From positions 62,001 to 126,000 of the forward strand of contig NZ_WSTB01000009.1 in NCBI RefSeq assembly GCF_009789235.1: 64,000 nucleotides of DNA, given 5' to 3'. Position numbers and translations under genes: made by a program. How positions within the stretch are numbered: the stretch's first letter is position 1; the number at the start of each line of letters is the position of its first letter. The notes under the pieces are model-generated. The model did no database searches and was not told the origin of the DNA. It saw only the letters and a list, made by a program, of their open reading frames with translations. This document shows, in pieces, positions 33,966-44,040 of this stretch. The stretch is from Flavobacterium hydrocarbonoxydans (lineage in GTDB: Bacteria; Bacteroidota; Bacteroidia; Flavobacteriales; Flavobacteriaceae).

Positions 33966-33998
33966 AAAAAACCGCCTCAGTTAAGAAACGGTTTAGTT
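33966..33998 (-). terminator. Terminator of mscL
   Basis: On the minus strand AAACCG pairs with CGGTTT around a 14-nt loop and is followed by seven T residues. The stem is short, so efficiency is uncertain. Confidence 0.6.
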
Positions 33999-34017
33999 AG
34001 ACAATAGTGTAGCGGAA

Positions 34018-34392
34018 TTATTTTTTAAGCAAATCTCTAATTTGCGTTAATAGCTCTTCTTGAGTTGGTCCAGCTGGTGGTGGAGCAACCTCATCTTTTT
34101 TCTTTGCTGCGTTTATACCTTTAATTATAATAAACAATACAAAAGCAACAATTATAAAGTTAATCACAGCCGAAATAAATAAGCCATATTTTACACCTCC
34201 AAAAGCGGTTAATTCTTCTATAGTTGATAAATGTGCGGCATCTAATGCTGGTTTTAATAATAATGGTGTAATTACATTTTCTATAAATGAGCTAACAATT
34301 TTACCAAAAGCCGCTCCAATGATTACACCGACAGCCAAATCAACTACGTTGCCTTTAACTGCAAATTCCTTAAACTCTGTAAATATTCCCAT
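34018..34392 (-). CDS. mscL: Large-conductance mechanosensitive channel
   Basis: A 124-aa channel subunit with the amphipathic N-terminus MGIFTEFKEFAVKGN, pore helix VVDLAVGVIIGAAFGKIVSSF, second helix FISAVINFIIVAFVLFIIIKGINA and a C-terminal charged helix (EELLTQIRDLL). Homopentamers open under membrane tension to release solutes in hypo-osmotic shock. Full length. Confidence 0.96.
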   Translation of the reverse strand: MGIFTEFKEFAVKGNVVDLAVGVIIGAAFGKIVSSFIENVITPLLLKPALDAAHLSTIEELTAFGGVKYGLFISAVINFIIVAFVLFIIIKGINAAKKKDEVAPPPAGPTQEELLTQIRDLLKK

Positions 34393-34462
34393 AATTGATT
34401 TGCTTTTATTTAGAATTAATTGAATATCGAAAATACATAATTTTCTCTAAAGTTTTGTAAAT

Positions 34463-36931
34463 CTACCTGAAAAATACCCGTTTTACACGTTGCGAGATAC
34501 TTGTCAAAATTTCGTACGGAATGGTTTTTAAAGCATCTGCCATTTGGGTAACCGTAGGATTTTCTCCAAAAATAATAACCGAATCGCCCTCTTTACAATC
34601 AATTCCTGTAACATTTACCATTAACATATCCATGCAAATACTGCCTACGATTGGTGCTTTTTGGTTTTTGATCATCACATAACCAACTTCATTGCCCCAT
34701 AGTCTCGAAATTCCATCGGCGTAACCTATTGGAATCGTGGCAATTTTAGTTTCTTTTTCTGCCATAAAACGTCGTCCGTAACCCACACTATCTCCAGCCG
34801 GAATGGTTCGCACCTGAGAAATAATGGATTTTAAAGTCCCAACATTCTCCAGATATTTTTGTTCCGATAAATCATTGGAAACACCGTACAAACCAATTCC
34901 TAAGCGTACCATATTGTATTGTGCATCCGGAAAATTGCTAATTCCGGAAGTATTCAAAATGTGACGTATTGGGTTTACGTTCAGCGCATTCATCAATTTA
35001 GAAGATAATTTTTCGAACAATTGAATTTGAGAATTGGCAAAATCATAATGCCTGGCCTCATCACTGGTAGCCATGTGCGACAAAATACTCTGAATCTGAA
35101 CTGTTGTATTTCCTTTAAGAGTTGCAATTAATTCGTCAAGCGTATTTTCTTCAAAACCCAAACGATGCATTCCAGTATCGAGTTTTATATGAATCGGATA
35201 ATTTTTTAAATTCTTTTCCTGGGCGATTTTCAAAAAAGCATTTAACCCTTTTATGCTGTAAATCTCAGGTTCTAATTGATATTGAATAATCGAAGGGAAA
35301 CTGGTTGATTCCGGATTTAGCACCATTATGGGCAACATAATTCCTCCATTTTTTAACGAAATTCCTTCATCGGCGAAAGCCACACCTAAATAATCTACTT
35401 TATGATGTTCTAATAATTTAGCGATTTCCAAGCCTCCATTTCCATAACCAAATGCTTTAACCATCACCATGATTTTGACATTTGCCCCTAATTTAGATTT
35501 AAAGAAATTCAAATTATGACTTATGGAATCCAGATTGATTTCAAGAATGGTTTCATGGGTTTTCTCTTCTAATAAAGCAACAATTTCCTCGAACTGAAAT
35601 GATCTTGCGCCTTTTATTAAAATCGTTTCATTTTCAAATGCTAAGTTTTCAAAATTCTTTATAAAATCTTCCTTGTTTTGAAAAGTTATAATATTAGAAA
35701 ATTGATCTTTAAAAGAAGTGATTGTTTCGCCAATTCCGATAATTCTATTGATTTTATTATCTGAAATTAATTGCGCTACTTTAGAATATAATTCTGAATT
35801 TGAAAATCCGCTCTGAAAAATATCTGATAAAATAACTGTCTTTTTTGCATTCTTTTTTTGACTTTCCAAAAAATCCAAAGCAATTTTTAAAGACTGAAAA
35901 TCAGAACTATAACTATCATCAATAATACTGCAATTATGGATTCCGTTTTTTACTTCCAGACGCATTTTTACCGGATATAAAAGCTGCATCCGACTCTGAA
36001 TGATGGCAAAATCATATTTAAAATACAGCAAAACCAACAAACACGTAATACTGTTTTCTACTGAGGCCGAGTCCAGAAAAGGAATTTCCAGATCAAAAGT
36101 TTCGCCTTTATATTGGTATTCTAAAGTATTAGTTCCAGTTATATTTTCTTTTTTTTGAATAAAAACATCGGCCTGTTTATCTGTATAACTCCAGGAAAAA
36201 AGTATTCTGGTATTGAGCATGTATTCGGCCAGAAATTGTGAAAGACAAGAATCGACAATTTCGTTTTTCTGATAAATAATGACTTCACTTTCTTTAAATA
36301 AAAGTAGTTTTTCATCAATCTTTTGAACTAAATTCAGAAAACCTTCATCGTGTGCAGAGCCAATATTCGTAAGCACTCCAATAGTAGGTTTAATGATTTT
36401 TTCGAGGTTGTCCATTTCGTTCACTGTTGAAATTCCAGCTTCGAAAATACCTAAATTATGTTTTTCGTTAATAGCCACAATCGAAAGCGGAACACCTACC
36501 TGCGAATTGTAACTTTTAGGGCTACGAATAATATTATAATCCGGACTCAATAAAAAGTTGAGCCATTCTTTTACTATCGTTTTGCCGTTACTTCCGGTCA
36601 ATCCGATAATAGGGAAATGAAACAAATCACGATAATAGCCTGCAAATTTCTGAAGTGCCGTTATCGAATTTTTCACTATTAAAAAATTGGCTTTGCCTAA
36701 ACAATTATCTGGAATGTATTGTACAACAAAGTTTTGTACGCCTTTTTCTATAAGCTCAGAAATATATAAATGAGCATCATTGTTCGTGCCTGATAAAGCA
36801 AAAAACAACGTTTGTGCCCCGTTTTGCAACGAACGGCTATCGATAGAAATAGTGTCAATTAAAACGGCAGTCTGAGAACCTACCCATTCAGCATGAAGAA
36901 CCGGGACAAGATTTTTTGAATTTATGCTCAT
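34463..36931 (-). CDS. murF-alr: Bifunctional MurF ligase / alanine racemase
   Basis: An 822-aa fusion. The N-terminal ~450 residues are a Mur ligase (P-loop GLTGSNGKTIVKEW and central domain FEAGISTVNEM) that adds D-Ala-D-Ala to UDP-MurNAc-tripeptide. The C-terminal ~370 residues are a PLP-dependent alanine racemase: the PLP lysine is K492 in VMVKAFGYG, HIKLDTGMHRLGF follows, and VGYGRRF carries the catalytic Tyr. The racemase makes D-alanine used upstream of the ligase step. The ATG at 36931 is chosen because the upstream extension is not family-like and a -7 box (TAAATTTG) lies at 36957-36950. The Mur half lacks obvious conserved residues of some free-standing MurF enzymes, so its activity is inferred. 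Confidence 0.92.
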   Translation of the reverse strand: MSINSKNLVPVLHAEWVGSQTAVLIDTISIDSRSLQNGAQTLFFALSGTNNDAHLYISELIEKGVQNFVVQYIPDNCLGKANFLIVKNSITALQKFAGYYRDLFHFPIIGLTGSNGKTIVKEWLNFLLSPDYNIIRSPKSYNSQVGVPLSIVAINEKHNLGIFEAGISTVNEMDNLEKIIKPTIGVLTNIGSAHDEGFLNLVQKIDEKLLLFKESEVIIYQKNEIVDSCLSQFLAEYMLNTRILFSWSYTDKQADVFIQKKENITGTNTLEYQYKGETFDLEIPFLDSASVENSITCLLVLLYFKYDFAIIQSRMQLLYPVKMRLEVKNGIHNCSIIDDSYSSDFQSLKIALDFLESQKKNAKKTVILSDIFQSGFSNSELYSKVAQLISDNKINRIIGIGETITSFKDQFSNIITFQNKEDFIKNFENLAFENETILIKGARSFQFEEIVALLEEKTHETILEINLDSISHNLNFFKSKLGANVKIMVMVKAFGYGNGGLEIAKLLEHHKVDYLGVAFADEGISLKNGGIMLPIMVLNPESTSFPSIIQYQLEPEIYSIKGLNAFLKIAQEKNLKNYPIHIKLDTGMHRLGFEENTLDELIATLKGNTTVQIQSILSHMATSDEARHYDFANSQIQLFEKLSSKLMNALNVNPIRHILNTSGISNFPDAQYNMVRLGIGLYGVSNDLSEQKYLENVGTLKSIISQVRTIPAGDSVGYGRRFMAEKETKIATIPIGYADGISRLWGNEVGYVMIKNQKAPIVGSICMDMLMVNVTGIDCKEGDSVIIFGENPTVTQMADALKTIPYEILTSISQRVKRVFFR

Positions 36932-37031
36932 GTAGAAAATTCTTTTTGTCAAATTTAAAACATTAAAAACAGAAAAGAGTTGTGATTTTCTTAAAAAATA
37001 TACCGTTTGCAAATCGGTATTTATATTTGAT

Positions 37032-37039
37032 TATATTTG
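37032..37039 (+). promoter_or_regulatory. -7 box of the 37064 membrane-protein gene
   Basis: TATATTTG matches TAnnTTTG, and a second copy lies 10 nt upstream (37022-37029). Transcription would begin near 37045, which excludes the in-frame TTG at 37037 as a start. Confidence 0.55.
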
Positions 37040-37063
37040 TTGAAGACCTCAAATCTGAGTATT

Positions 37064-37669
37064 TTGAAAAAATTTCTGCCCATATTCTCCTATATATTAC
37101 ATCCGGTTTTTATCCCGATGTACGCTACCTTATTTTATCTTTTTTGCAAAGATGATGCTTTTACTAATCAGGAAAAATACTATGTTCTGTTTCAGATTTT
37201 CATTATTACTTTTCTGGTTCCTATTTTATTTTTCTTGTTGCTAAGGTCAACGGGAAATGTAAAATCGGTCATGATTCATGAAAACTCACAACGCAGAATT
37301 CCGTTGGTTTTGCAATGCTTTTTACTTATTTTATTGGTCAAAAGAAGCATTGTTATTAGCCGTTATCCTGAGCTTCATTTCTTTTTTCTTGGTGCGTTGT
37401 TCAGCACAATATTAGCCTTAATTTGTTCGCTTTTCAAAATAAAAGCAAGCCTGCACATGATTGCCATTAGTGGTTTGGCCATTTTTGTCATCGGGCTGAA
37501 CATGCACTTGCAAATGCACAATCCGTACTGGGCAGCTTTTTTGATTATGTTAACGGGAATTGTCGCGTCATCGCGTTTGGTAATGGAGGCACATTCTAAT
37601 AATGAACTCGTAATAGGAACAGCAATTGGGATTATTCCTCAGTTATTATTTTTGTATTTGTGGTTATAA
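37064..37669 (+). CDS. Integral membrane protein, function unknown
   Basis: About 201 residues and five to six membrane helices, beginning MKKFLPIFSYILHPVFIPM from a TTG codon at 37064. No ATG precedes the conserved-looking start, and the -7 box rules out the earlier TTG. Helices include YVLFQIFIITFLVPILFFLLL and MIAISGLAIFVIGLNMHL. The C-terminal half has a PAP2-like feel (IVASSRLVMEAHSNNELVIGT), but the phosphatase motifs are not convincing. Its stop overlaps the stop of the convergent outer-membrane gene by 6 nt. Confidence 0.72.
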   Translation: MKKFLPIFSYILHPVFIPMYATLFYLFCKDDAFTNQEKYYVLFQIFIITFLVPILFFLLLRSTGNVKSVMIHENSQRRIPLVLQCFLLILLVKRSIVISRYPELHFFFLGALFSTILALICSLFKIKASLHMIAISGLAIFVIGLNMHLQMHNPYWAAFLIMLTGIVASSRLVMEAHSNNELVIGTAIGIIPQLLFLYLWL

Positions 37670-38365
37670 AATATAAAAAATCATCCCTAAATTCATTGTC
37701 CTGATATCAACCTCTTCTGTAGGGGTTCTGGCAGAAGATTTAAACAACGAATTCAATCCGTAATACGCGTATAAATTCCAGGTATTAAAGCCTGCAGAAA
37801 GGTAAACTCCGTATTGAAATTTGTTGAAATCCGGGTTGTTTTTGATTTTTACGGTTTGACCATCGCCATTAAAAACGGATTTATCAAACATGACGTAACT
37901 AAACTTCATTCCGCCATAAATTCTCCAGAACTTATAACTTTCGTAAGTAGAATTTCGCCATCTCAACTCGACCGGAAGATCAACTGAATATCCATAAAAT
38001 TTATTTTTATTGATATCATTATAATCGACAACATTATAAACCGGAGCGTCTTTTGTACCTGTTATAGTCATATTTTGATAATAATTTTTATAACTCAGTC
38101 CCAATCCTGTTGCTAAGGCAAAAGTCCTGTCTTTATTAATAGGCATATCTCTTAAAAAACCAACCGAAAGTCCAGCAGAAAAACGGTCTTGCTTAATTCC
38201 GTCTGGTCCTTTCATGATAGCATTGTAAACTACCAAAACATAAAACTGATCTTCTCTGTACAAAGAATCAATTTTTACAACTGGTTTTATTTCAGGTTTT
38301 GTTTCTTCCTGCGAAAAAACATTGAAAAACGACACTAAAAACAAACAACTAAAAAATAATCGCAT
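37664..38365 (-). CDS. PorT-like outer-membrane beta-barrel protein
   Basis: A 233-aa protein with a signal peptide (RLFFSCLFLVSFFNVFSQ) and an eight-strand-type barrel: FSAGLSVGFLRDM, ALATGLGLSYKNYYQ, FYGYSVDLPVELRWR, IYGGMKFSYVMF, and the last strand TMNLGMIFYIL ending in a hydrophobic residue. This resembles the PorT/OMP_b-brl family. The ATG at 38365 directly precedes the signal peptide, while the longer frame adds a non-signal extension. Function unknown. Confidence 0.78.
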   Translation of the reverse strand: MRLFFSCLFLVSFFNVFSQEETKPEIKPVVKIDSLYREDQFYVLVVYNAIMKGPDGIKQDRFSAGLSVGFLRDMPINKDRTFALATGLGLSYKNYYQNMTITGTKDAPVYNVVDYNDINKNKFYGYSVDLPVELRWRNSTYESYKFWRIYGGMKFSYVMFDKSVFNGDGQTVKIKNNPDFNKFQYGVYLSAGFNTWNLYAYYGLNSLFKSSARTPTEEVDIRTMNLGMIFYIL

Positions 38366-38571
38366 ATCGTATTTTGGTTTTAAGGATGGTTTCAAGTAAA
38401 CGTTTTTTAGGGTAAAATATTTCACTTACAAATATACTATAATGGTAGTTTAAGAATAGATTTGAATGCAATAATTCTATTTTTGATTACAAATAAAATC
38501 AATTGCCGAATTATTTTCAACAAAACCATTACTTATCCCTAAAAAACCAATCATTTTTCAAAGCTCTTTTA

Positions 38572-38579
38572 TACCTTTG
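38572..38579 (+). promoter_or_regulatory. -7 box nearly abutting the 38586 start
   Basis: TACCTTTG ends only 6 nt before the ATG, so the transcript would be leaderless or nearly so. Confidence 0.5.
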
Positions 38580-38585
38580 TCCTGC

Positions 38586-38939
38586 ATGAATAAAAAGCAA
38601 CTGATAGTAAGTGTTTCTTTGGCTCTGACAATATTGTTCTCGATATTGTTTCAGTCCGTACACAGTTATGAACACGTTGCACAACAGCTTTCTGAAAAAC
38701 ATTGTCATCATCAATACGATGAAAAACAAGGTGGTATAACACATCAGCATGATAATTATGACTTATGTTATGTTTGCCATTTTGCTTTTGGAAGTTCTAT
38801 TATTCCTGAAACTTTTTCGTTTCGATTTATTACTTTTCACAAAGAAATTCCCTATTTCTTTACGATTCAGGAAAACATTATTTTATTTTCTGAAAATGCG
38901 TATTTATTACGTGGCCCACCTGTTGTTATAGTTGCTTAA
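38586..38939 (+). CDS. Secreted His/Cys-rich small protein (probable metal-related)
   Basis: A 117-aa product with a signal peptide or anchor (LIVSVSLALTILFSILFQSVHS) and a His/Cys-rich stretch: EKHCHHQYDEKQGGITHQHDN, then LCYVCHFAF. The CHH, HQH and CxxC groups suggest metal binding, similar in style to DUF2946 proteins. A TonB-dependent receptor gene follows 159 nt downstream, so a role in uptake or handling of a transition metal is a reasonable but unproven guess. A small hairpin (TTTCGAT/ATCGAAA) lies just after the stop. Confidence 0.68.
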   Translation: MNKKQLIVSVSLALTILFSILFQSVHSYEHVAQQLSEKHCHHQYDEKQGGITHQHDNYDLCYVCHFAFGSSIIPETFSFRFITFHKEIPYFFTIQENIILFSENAYLLRGPPVVIVA

Positions 38940-39098
38940 TTTTTCGATTTAATCGAAATAAAACCAATCTTTTCTAAAATTGAATTAAAATTCAGTACAC
39001 CTTCCCCATCTTTATAATGTAGAGATCGGCAAGTTTTACCGTTATTTTTAATTCATTTTTAAAGCAAAAAATCAATTAACTATAGCAATCATTTTCAA

Positions 39099-41306
39099 AT
39101 GAAAAAATTAATCATAGCCCTTATTTTAGGGTTCTCGGGCATTGTTTCTGCTCAAAATACTATTTCTGGAACCGTAACCGATTCTCAGAACCAGGCATTA
39201 CCAGGTGTTTCTGTCTATGCTTCTGAATTACATAAAGGAACTACCACTGACGAAAACGGAAAATACGAATTCAGCAACTTACCAAACGGAAGTTTACGAT
39301 TGAATTTTACTTATATTGGCTACACCACTATCAACAAAACGATTCCGAAATTAGTAAAAGAAAACACTCTAGACATTACGCTGGAAGAATCTATTCTGGA
39401 GATGGACGAAGTAATTGTTTCAACTCCTTTCAACAGATTACAATCGCAAAACGTGATGAAAGTCGAACATCAAAGTATTAAAACATTACAACAAAAAGGA
39501 ACTTCAACCCTAATTGAAGGCTTAGCGACTATTCCAGGAGTTTCACAAATTTCTACCGGAACTTCCATCGGAAAACCGGTTATTCGAGGTCTTAGCGGCA
39601 ATCGCGTTTTGGTGTATTCGCAAGGTGTCCGAATCGAAAACCAGCAATTTGGTGACGAGCATGGTTTAGGCTTAAACGATGCCGGAATTGAAAGCGTCGA
39701 AGTTATCAAAGGTCCGGCTTCTTTATTATACGGTTCTGATGCTTTGGGAGGAGTTTTATATTTCAATCCAGAAAAATTTGCTGATGCGAATACTTTTAAA
39801 GCCAATTTAAGTCAAAAATATTTCACGAATACCGAAGGAAGCAATTCTTCAATCGGATTGAAAACTTCTACGGACAACTGGAAATTTCTGGCACGCGGCA
39901 GCTTCAACACGCATTCTGATTACAAAATTAAAGACGGCGATCGCGTAACCAATTCCCGTTATAACGAAACCGATTTTAAAACAGGCGTTGGATACAGCAA
40001 CTCGACTTTTTCTAGTGTTTTGAGATACAATTACAATAAATTAGACATCGGAATTCCAGAAGAAGGTATCGCAGAACAATCTTCCAGCAAGAATACTTTA
40101 TTCCCGAGACAAGGAATTTTTAATCATTTGTTGAGTTTGAATAATGTTATCTTTTTTGAAAATTCGAAATTAGATGTTGATCTGGGCTACATTGCCAATG
40201 ACCGAAGCGAGTTCGAAGACAGCAACGAAGCCGTTTTGCGAATGAAACTGAAAACATTCAATTACAACGCAAAATATCATTTCCCGAAATTCGGTAAAAT
40301 TGAAACTATTGTTGGTGTTCAGGGAATGCACCAAACCAATGATAATTTGGGTGAAGAATATTTGATTCCGAATGCTACCACAAACGATTTTGGTGTTTTT
40401 GGAACAGCTAATTACGAATGGGGAAGTAATGTTCTGCAAGCTGGTTTACGTTTTGACAACCGAAACGTAAACTCTGAAGCGCACGGAATAGAAGGTGAAG
40501 AAGGTTATTTTGAAGCTTTAGACAAATCTTTTGACAGTTTTAATGCTTCACTTGGATACAAAACTAATTTTGCTGAAGATTTTACATTAAGACTGAATGT
40601 GGCTACCGGATTTAGAGCGCCCAATTTAGCCGAATTAACTTCAAACGGAGTACATGAAGGAACGAACAGATACGAAATTGGAAATAGTGATTTAAAAACC
40701 GAACAAAACGTTCAGACGGATTTGAATATTGAATACAAAAGCACGCATTTTGAGTTTTTCGTAAACGGATTCTATAATCACATCAACCATTACATTTATA
40801 CTTCGCCAACAGGTGATGTTTTAGACGACAATGACGTTTTTGCCTACACACAAGATAATGCCAAATTATACGGAGGAGAAGTTGGGCTGCATTTGCATCC
40901 ACATCCTTTAGACTGGCTGCATTTTGAAACCAGTTTTGAAACCGTAACAGGCGAAAAACAAAATGGAGATTACTTACCATTAATTCCTGCAAACAATTGG
41001 AACAATACATTAAGAACCGAATTTAATATTAAAAACTGGCTAAAAGAAGGATATGCTTCACTGAATGTTTCTTCGACATTAGATCAGAAAAATGTGAGTG
41101 GTTTTGAAACAGCTTCAAAAGGATATACTTTGGTTAATTTAGGTTTTGGAGGAACCATAAAATTAGGAAAAACTGCTTTTGACCTAAGTCTGAACGGAAA
41201 CAACTTATTCGATAAAGAATACATTGCACACCTTTCAAGACTAAAGACCGATGGTATCCCAAACATTGGAAGAAACATTGTTTTGGGAGTAAATTTTAAT
41301 TTATGA
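39099..41306 (+). CDS. TonB-dependent receptor
   Basis: A 735-aa outer-membrane receptor. After the signal peptide (GFSGIVSAQ) comes a carboxypeptidase-regulatory-like domain (ISGTVTDSQNQALPGVSVYAS). The plug domain follows (IEGLATIPGVSQISTG, PVIRGLSGNRVLV, VEVIKGPASLLYGSDALGGV) and then a 22-strand barrel ending in NIVLGVNFNL. It imports a ligand bound outside the cell using TonB-ExbBD energy. The His/Cys-rich upstream protein and the absence of a SusD gene favour a metal or metal complex over a glycan. Confidence 0.9.
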   Translation: MKKLIIALILGFSGIVSAQNTISGTVTDSQNQALPGVSVYASELHKGTTTDENGKYEFSNLPNGSLRLNFTYIGYTTINKTIPKLVKENTLDITLEESILEMDEVIVSTPFNRLQSQNVMKVEHQSIKTLQQKGTSTLIEGLATIPGVSQISTGTSIGKPVIRGLSGNRVLVYSQGVRIENQQFGDEHGLGLNDAGIESVEVIKGPASLLYGSDALGGVLYFNPEKFADANTFKANLSQKYFTNTEGSNSSIGLKTSTDNWKFLARGSFNTHSDYKIKDGDRVTNSRYNETDFKTGVGYSNSTFSSVLRYNYNKLDIGIPEEGIAEQSSSKNTLFPRQGIFNHLLSLNNVIFFENSKLDVDLGYIANDRSEFEDSNEAVLRMKLKTFNYNAKYHFPKFGKIETIVGVQGMHQTNDNLGEEYLIPNATTNDFGVFGTANYEWGSNVLQAGLRFDNRNVNSEAHGIEGEEGYFEALDKSFDSFNASLGYKTNFAEDFTLRLNVATGFRAPNLAELTSNGVHEGTNRYEIGNSDLKTEQNVQTDLNIEYKSTHFEFFVNGFYNHINHYIYTSPTGDVLDDNDVFAYTQDNAKLYGGEVGLHLHPHPLDWLHFETSFETVTGEKQNGDYLPLIPANNWNNTLRTEFNIKNWLKEGYASLNVSSTLDQKNVSGFETASKGYTLVNLGFGGTIKLGKTAFDLSLNGNNLFDKEYIAHLSRLKTDGIPNIGRNIVLGVNFNL

Positions 41307-41313
41307 TTTTTTC

Positions 41314-41603
41314 TTAAACCATATAAGTTATATAAGTTCATTACCCGTTGGGTGTAATTAATAAGAATTTAATTAAACACATAGAAAACATAGATTTTAT
41401 GATTTTAAAAAAAGGAAATCAAAAAGAAACTCGTTTCTTCTCACATAGTCCCGATAACTATCGGGATGTTTTAACGCAAGTGAAACGCCTTTTTTGAGTT
41501 CAATAAGCTATGTATCTATGTGTTAAAAATAATTTCACCCAATGAGTTAAGCTCATTTAATTTAAGTCTGCTTACATTTACTCATATAACTTATATGGTT
41601 TAA
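41314..41603. repeat. Nested inverted repeats around a TCCCGATA hairpin
   Basis: Outer arms (41314-41330, 41587-41603) of the ACCATATAAGTTATATAAG family form a perfect 17-bp pair. A second pair AACACATAGA / TCTATGTGTT lies inside, and a TCCCGATA-AC-TATCGGGA hairpin sits at about 41449-41466. This fills the gap between the TonB receptor and the prolyl oligopeptidase. Confidence 0.85.
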
Positions 41604-41655
41604 ATTCTTTTCTCACAAAAAGTACTATTTTTGTTACATACCACAAAACTTAACT

Positions 41656-43764
41656 ATGAAGAAAACAATAATACTAATGGCAATTACAACTGCAGGAATT
41701 TCGCTCGGGCAAAGCAAAATAAAATACCCAGAAACCAAAAAAGGGGAAACTGTTGATGTTTATTTTGATACCAAAGTAAGCGATCCTTTTCGTTGGCTGG
41801 AAGATGATAAATCGGCAGAAACCGGAGCCTGGGTTAAAGCGCAAAACGAAGTAACTTATGGATATTTAAATCAGATTCCGTTTCGTGATGCTTTAAAACA
41901 GCGCATGGAAAAACTTTGGAACTATGAAAAAATAGGTGCTCCATCTATAGAAGGAAAGTTTACCTATTTTTCTAAAAATAATGGTTTACAAAATCAATCT
42001 GTAATTTACAGAAAAGATTCAAACGGAAAAGAAGAAGTTTTTTTGGATCCAAATACATTTTCTAAAGACGGAACCACTTCGTTAGGCGGATTAGATTTTT
42101 CTAAAGACGGAACCAAAGCCGCTTATGCCATTTCTGAAGGCGGAAGCGACTGGAGAAAAGTAATTATTATTGATGCTATTTCTAAAAAGGTTTTAGAAGA
42201 TACTTTGGTTGACGTAAAATTTAGCGGCATCTCCTGGCACGGAAACGAAGGTTTTTATTACTCTAGTTATGAAAAGCCTAAAGGAAGCGAATTATCTGCT
42301 AAAACGGATCAGCACAAATTGTATTTTCATAAATTAGGAACTTCTCAAAAAGAGGATAAAGTTATTTTTGGAGCAGATGAAAAACGTAGATATGTAGGAG
42401 GTTATGTTACTGAAGATGATCATTATTTAGTCATTTCGGCTGCAAACTCTACTTATGGAAACGAATTATATATTAAAGATTTAAAAACAACAGACAGTCC
42501 GGTTGTGACTATTGTGGATAATTTCAACAGCGATAACTCCATCATCGAAAACGAAGGAACAAAATTGTTTATCGAGACTGATTTGAATGCGCCAAACAAA
42601 CGCGTAGTTACTGTTGATGTAAGTAATCCGAAGCCGGAAAACTGGAAAGATTTTATTGCTGAAACGCAAAATATTTTGTCGCCTGCTACTGGCGGAGGTT
42701 TCTTTTTTGCCAATTATACAAAAGATGCCGTTTCATTAGTGCAGCAATACGATTACAACGGAAAATTAATTCGTGAAATCAAACTGCCTGCCGTAGGAAC
42801 AGCAGCTGGATTTGGTGGAAAAAAAGAAGATAAAACACTGTATTATTCTTTTACCAATTATACAACACCGGGTACAATCTTTTCGTTTGAACCAAAATCT
42901 GGAAAATCAGCAATTTATGAAAAACCAAAAGTTGATTTTAAAACAGACGATTACGAATCCAAACAAGTTTTCTATACTTCAAAAGACGGAACAAAAATCC
43001 CGATGATCATTACCTATAAAAAAGGAATAAAACTAGACGGAAAAAACCCAACAATACTTTATGGTTATGGCGGATTCAACATTAGTCTGACTCCAAGTTT
43101 CAGTATTGCAAATGCTGTCTGGATGGAAAATGGCGGAGTTTACGCAGTGGCGAATCTTAGAGGTGGTGGCGAATACGGTAAAAAATGGCACGATGCCGGT
43201 ACCAAATTGCAAAAGCAAAATGTATTTGATGATTTCATTGCTGCGGCTGAATATCTAATTACTCAAAAATACACCTCATCTGATTTCTTAGCCATACGCG
43301 GAGGTTCAAACGGAGGTTTATTGGTAGGCGCAACCATGACACAACGCCCAGATTTGATAAAAGTAGCATTGCCGGCAGTTGGTGTTATGGATATGCTGCG
43401 TTATAATGCTTTTACTGCAGGTGCGGGTTGGTCTTATGATTACGGAACAGCTCAGGACAATAAAGAAATGTTTGAATACCTTAAAGGATACTCTCCGGTA
43501 CACAATGTAAAAAAAGGGGTTAATTACCCGGCAACAATGGTTACAACCGGTGATCATGATGACCGTGTAGTGCCGGCTCATAGTTTCAAATTTGCATCAG
43601 AATTACAGGAAAAACAAACAGGAAACAATCCGGTTTTGATTCGCATTGATGTAAAAGCAGGACACGGAGCAGGAAAATCTGTAGCAGCTACCATTCAGGA
43701 AAATGTAGATATACAAGCATTCACACTTTATAATATGGGTTTTAAAGCTTTGCCTAAAAAGTAA
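41656..43764 (+). CDS. Prolyl oligopeptidase family serine peptidase (S9A)
   Basis: A 702-aa peptidase with a short signal peptide, an N-terminal beta-propeller (about 70-410) and a C-terminal alpha/beta-hydrolase domain. The catalytic triad is visible: Ser551 in RGGSNGGLLVG, an Asp near 635 in GDHDDRVVP and His670 in KAGHGAGK. LRGGGEYGKKWHDAG is the family signature before the nucleophile. It cleaves short peptides after proline and is probably periplasmic. A -7 box (TATTTTTG, 41626-41633) lies 22 nt upstream. Confidence 0.94.
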   Translation: MKKTIILMAITTAGISLGQSKIKYPETKKGETVDVYFDTKVSDPFRWLEDDKSAETGAWVKAQNEVTYGYLNQIPFRDALKQRMEKLWNYEKIGAPSIEGKFTYFSKNNGLQNQSVIYRKDSNGKEEVFLDPNTFSKDGTTSLGGLDFSKDGTKAAYAISEGGSDWRKVIIIDAISKKVLEDTLVDVKFSGISWHGNEGFYYSSYEKPKGSELSAKTDQHKLYFHKLGTSQKEDKVIFGADEKRRYVGGYVTEDDHYLVISAANSTYGNELYIKDLKTTDSPVVTIVDNFNSDNSIIENEGTKLFIETDLNAPNKRVVTVDVSNPKPENWKDFIAETQNILSPATGGGFFFANYTKDAVSLVQQYDYNGKLIREIKLPAVGTAAGFGGKKEDKTLYYSFTNYTTPGTIFSFEPKSGKSAIYEKPKVDFKTDDYESKQVFYTSKDGTKIPMIITYKKGIKLDGKNPTILYGYGGFNISLTPSFSIANAVWMENGGVYAVANLRGGGEYGKKWHDAGTKLQKQNVFDDFIAAAEYLITQKYTSSDFLAIRGGSNGGLLVGATMTQRPDLIKVALPAVGVMDMLRYNAFTAGAGWSYDYGTAQDNKEMFEYLKGYSPVHNVKKGVNYPATMVTTGDHDDRVVPAHSFKFASELQEKQTGNNPVLIRIDVKAGHGAGKSVAATIQENVDIQAFTLYNMGFKALPKK

Positions 43765-43784
43765 AACTTTAATTCTAATTTTTA

Positions 43785-44030
43785 TAGCCACTAATTCACG
43801 AATTATTTTTGTGAGTTCGTGGCTATTTTTTTCGCCACGAATTACACAAATTTTCACTAATTTATTCGTGGTAAACACTTTTTCTTAATCTGTGAGAATC
43901 CTTTTAATCTGTGGCTGAACTTTTTTTACCTCAACTATTAAAAAAAATTCGTGAATTCGTGGCTGTTTTTTTCGCCACGAATTACACAAATTTTCACTAA
44001 TTAATTCGTGGCTTCACTTTTTTATATGCT
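43785..44030. repeat. Direct repeats with CGCCACGAATTACACAAATTTTCACTAATT
   Basis: Two copies of TTCGTGGCT(A/G)TTTTTTTCGCCACGAATTACACAAATTTTC lie about 140 bp apart, with GTGAATTCGTGGC words and inverted GCCACGAATT partners. No gene is visible. Confidence 0.8.
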
Positions 44031-44040
44031 GGAAAATGGT

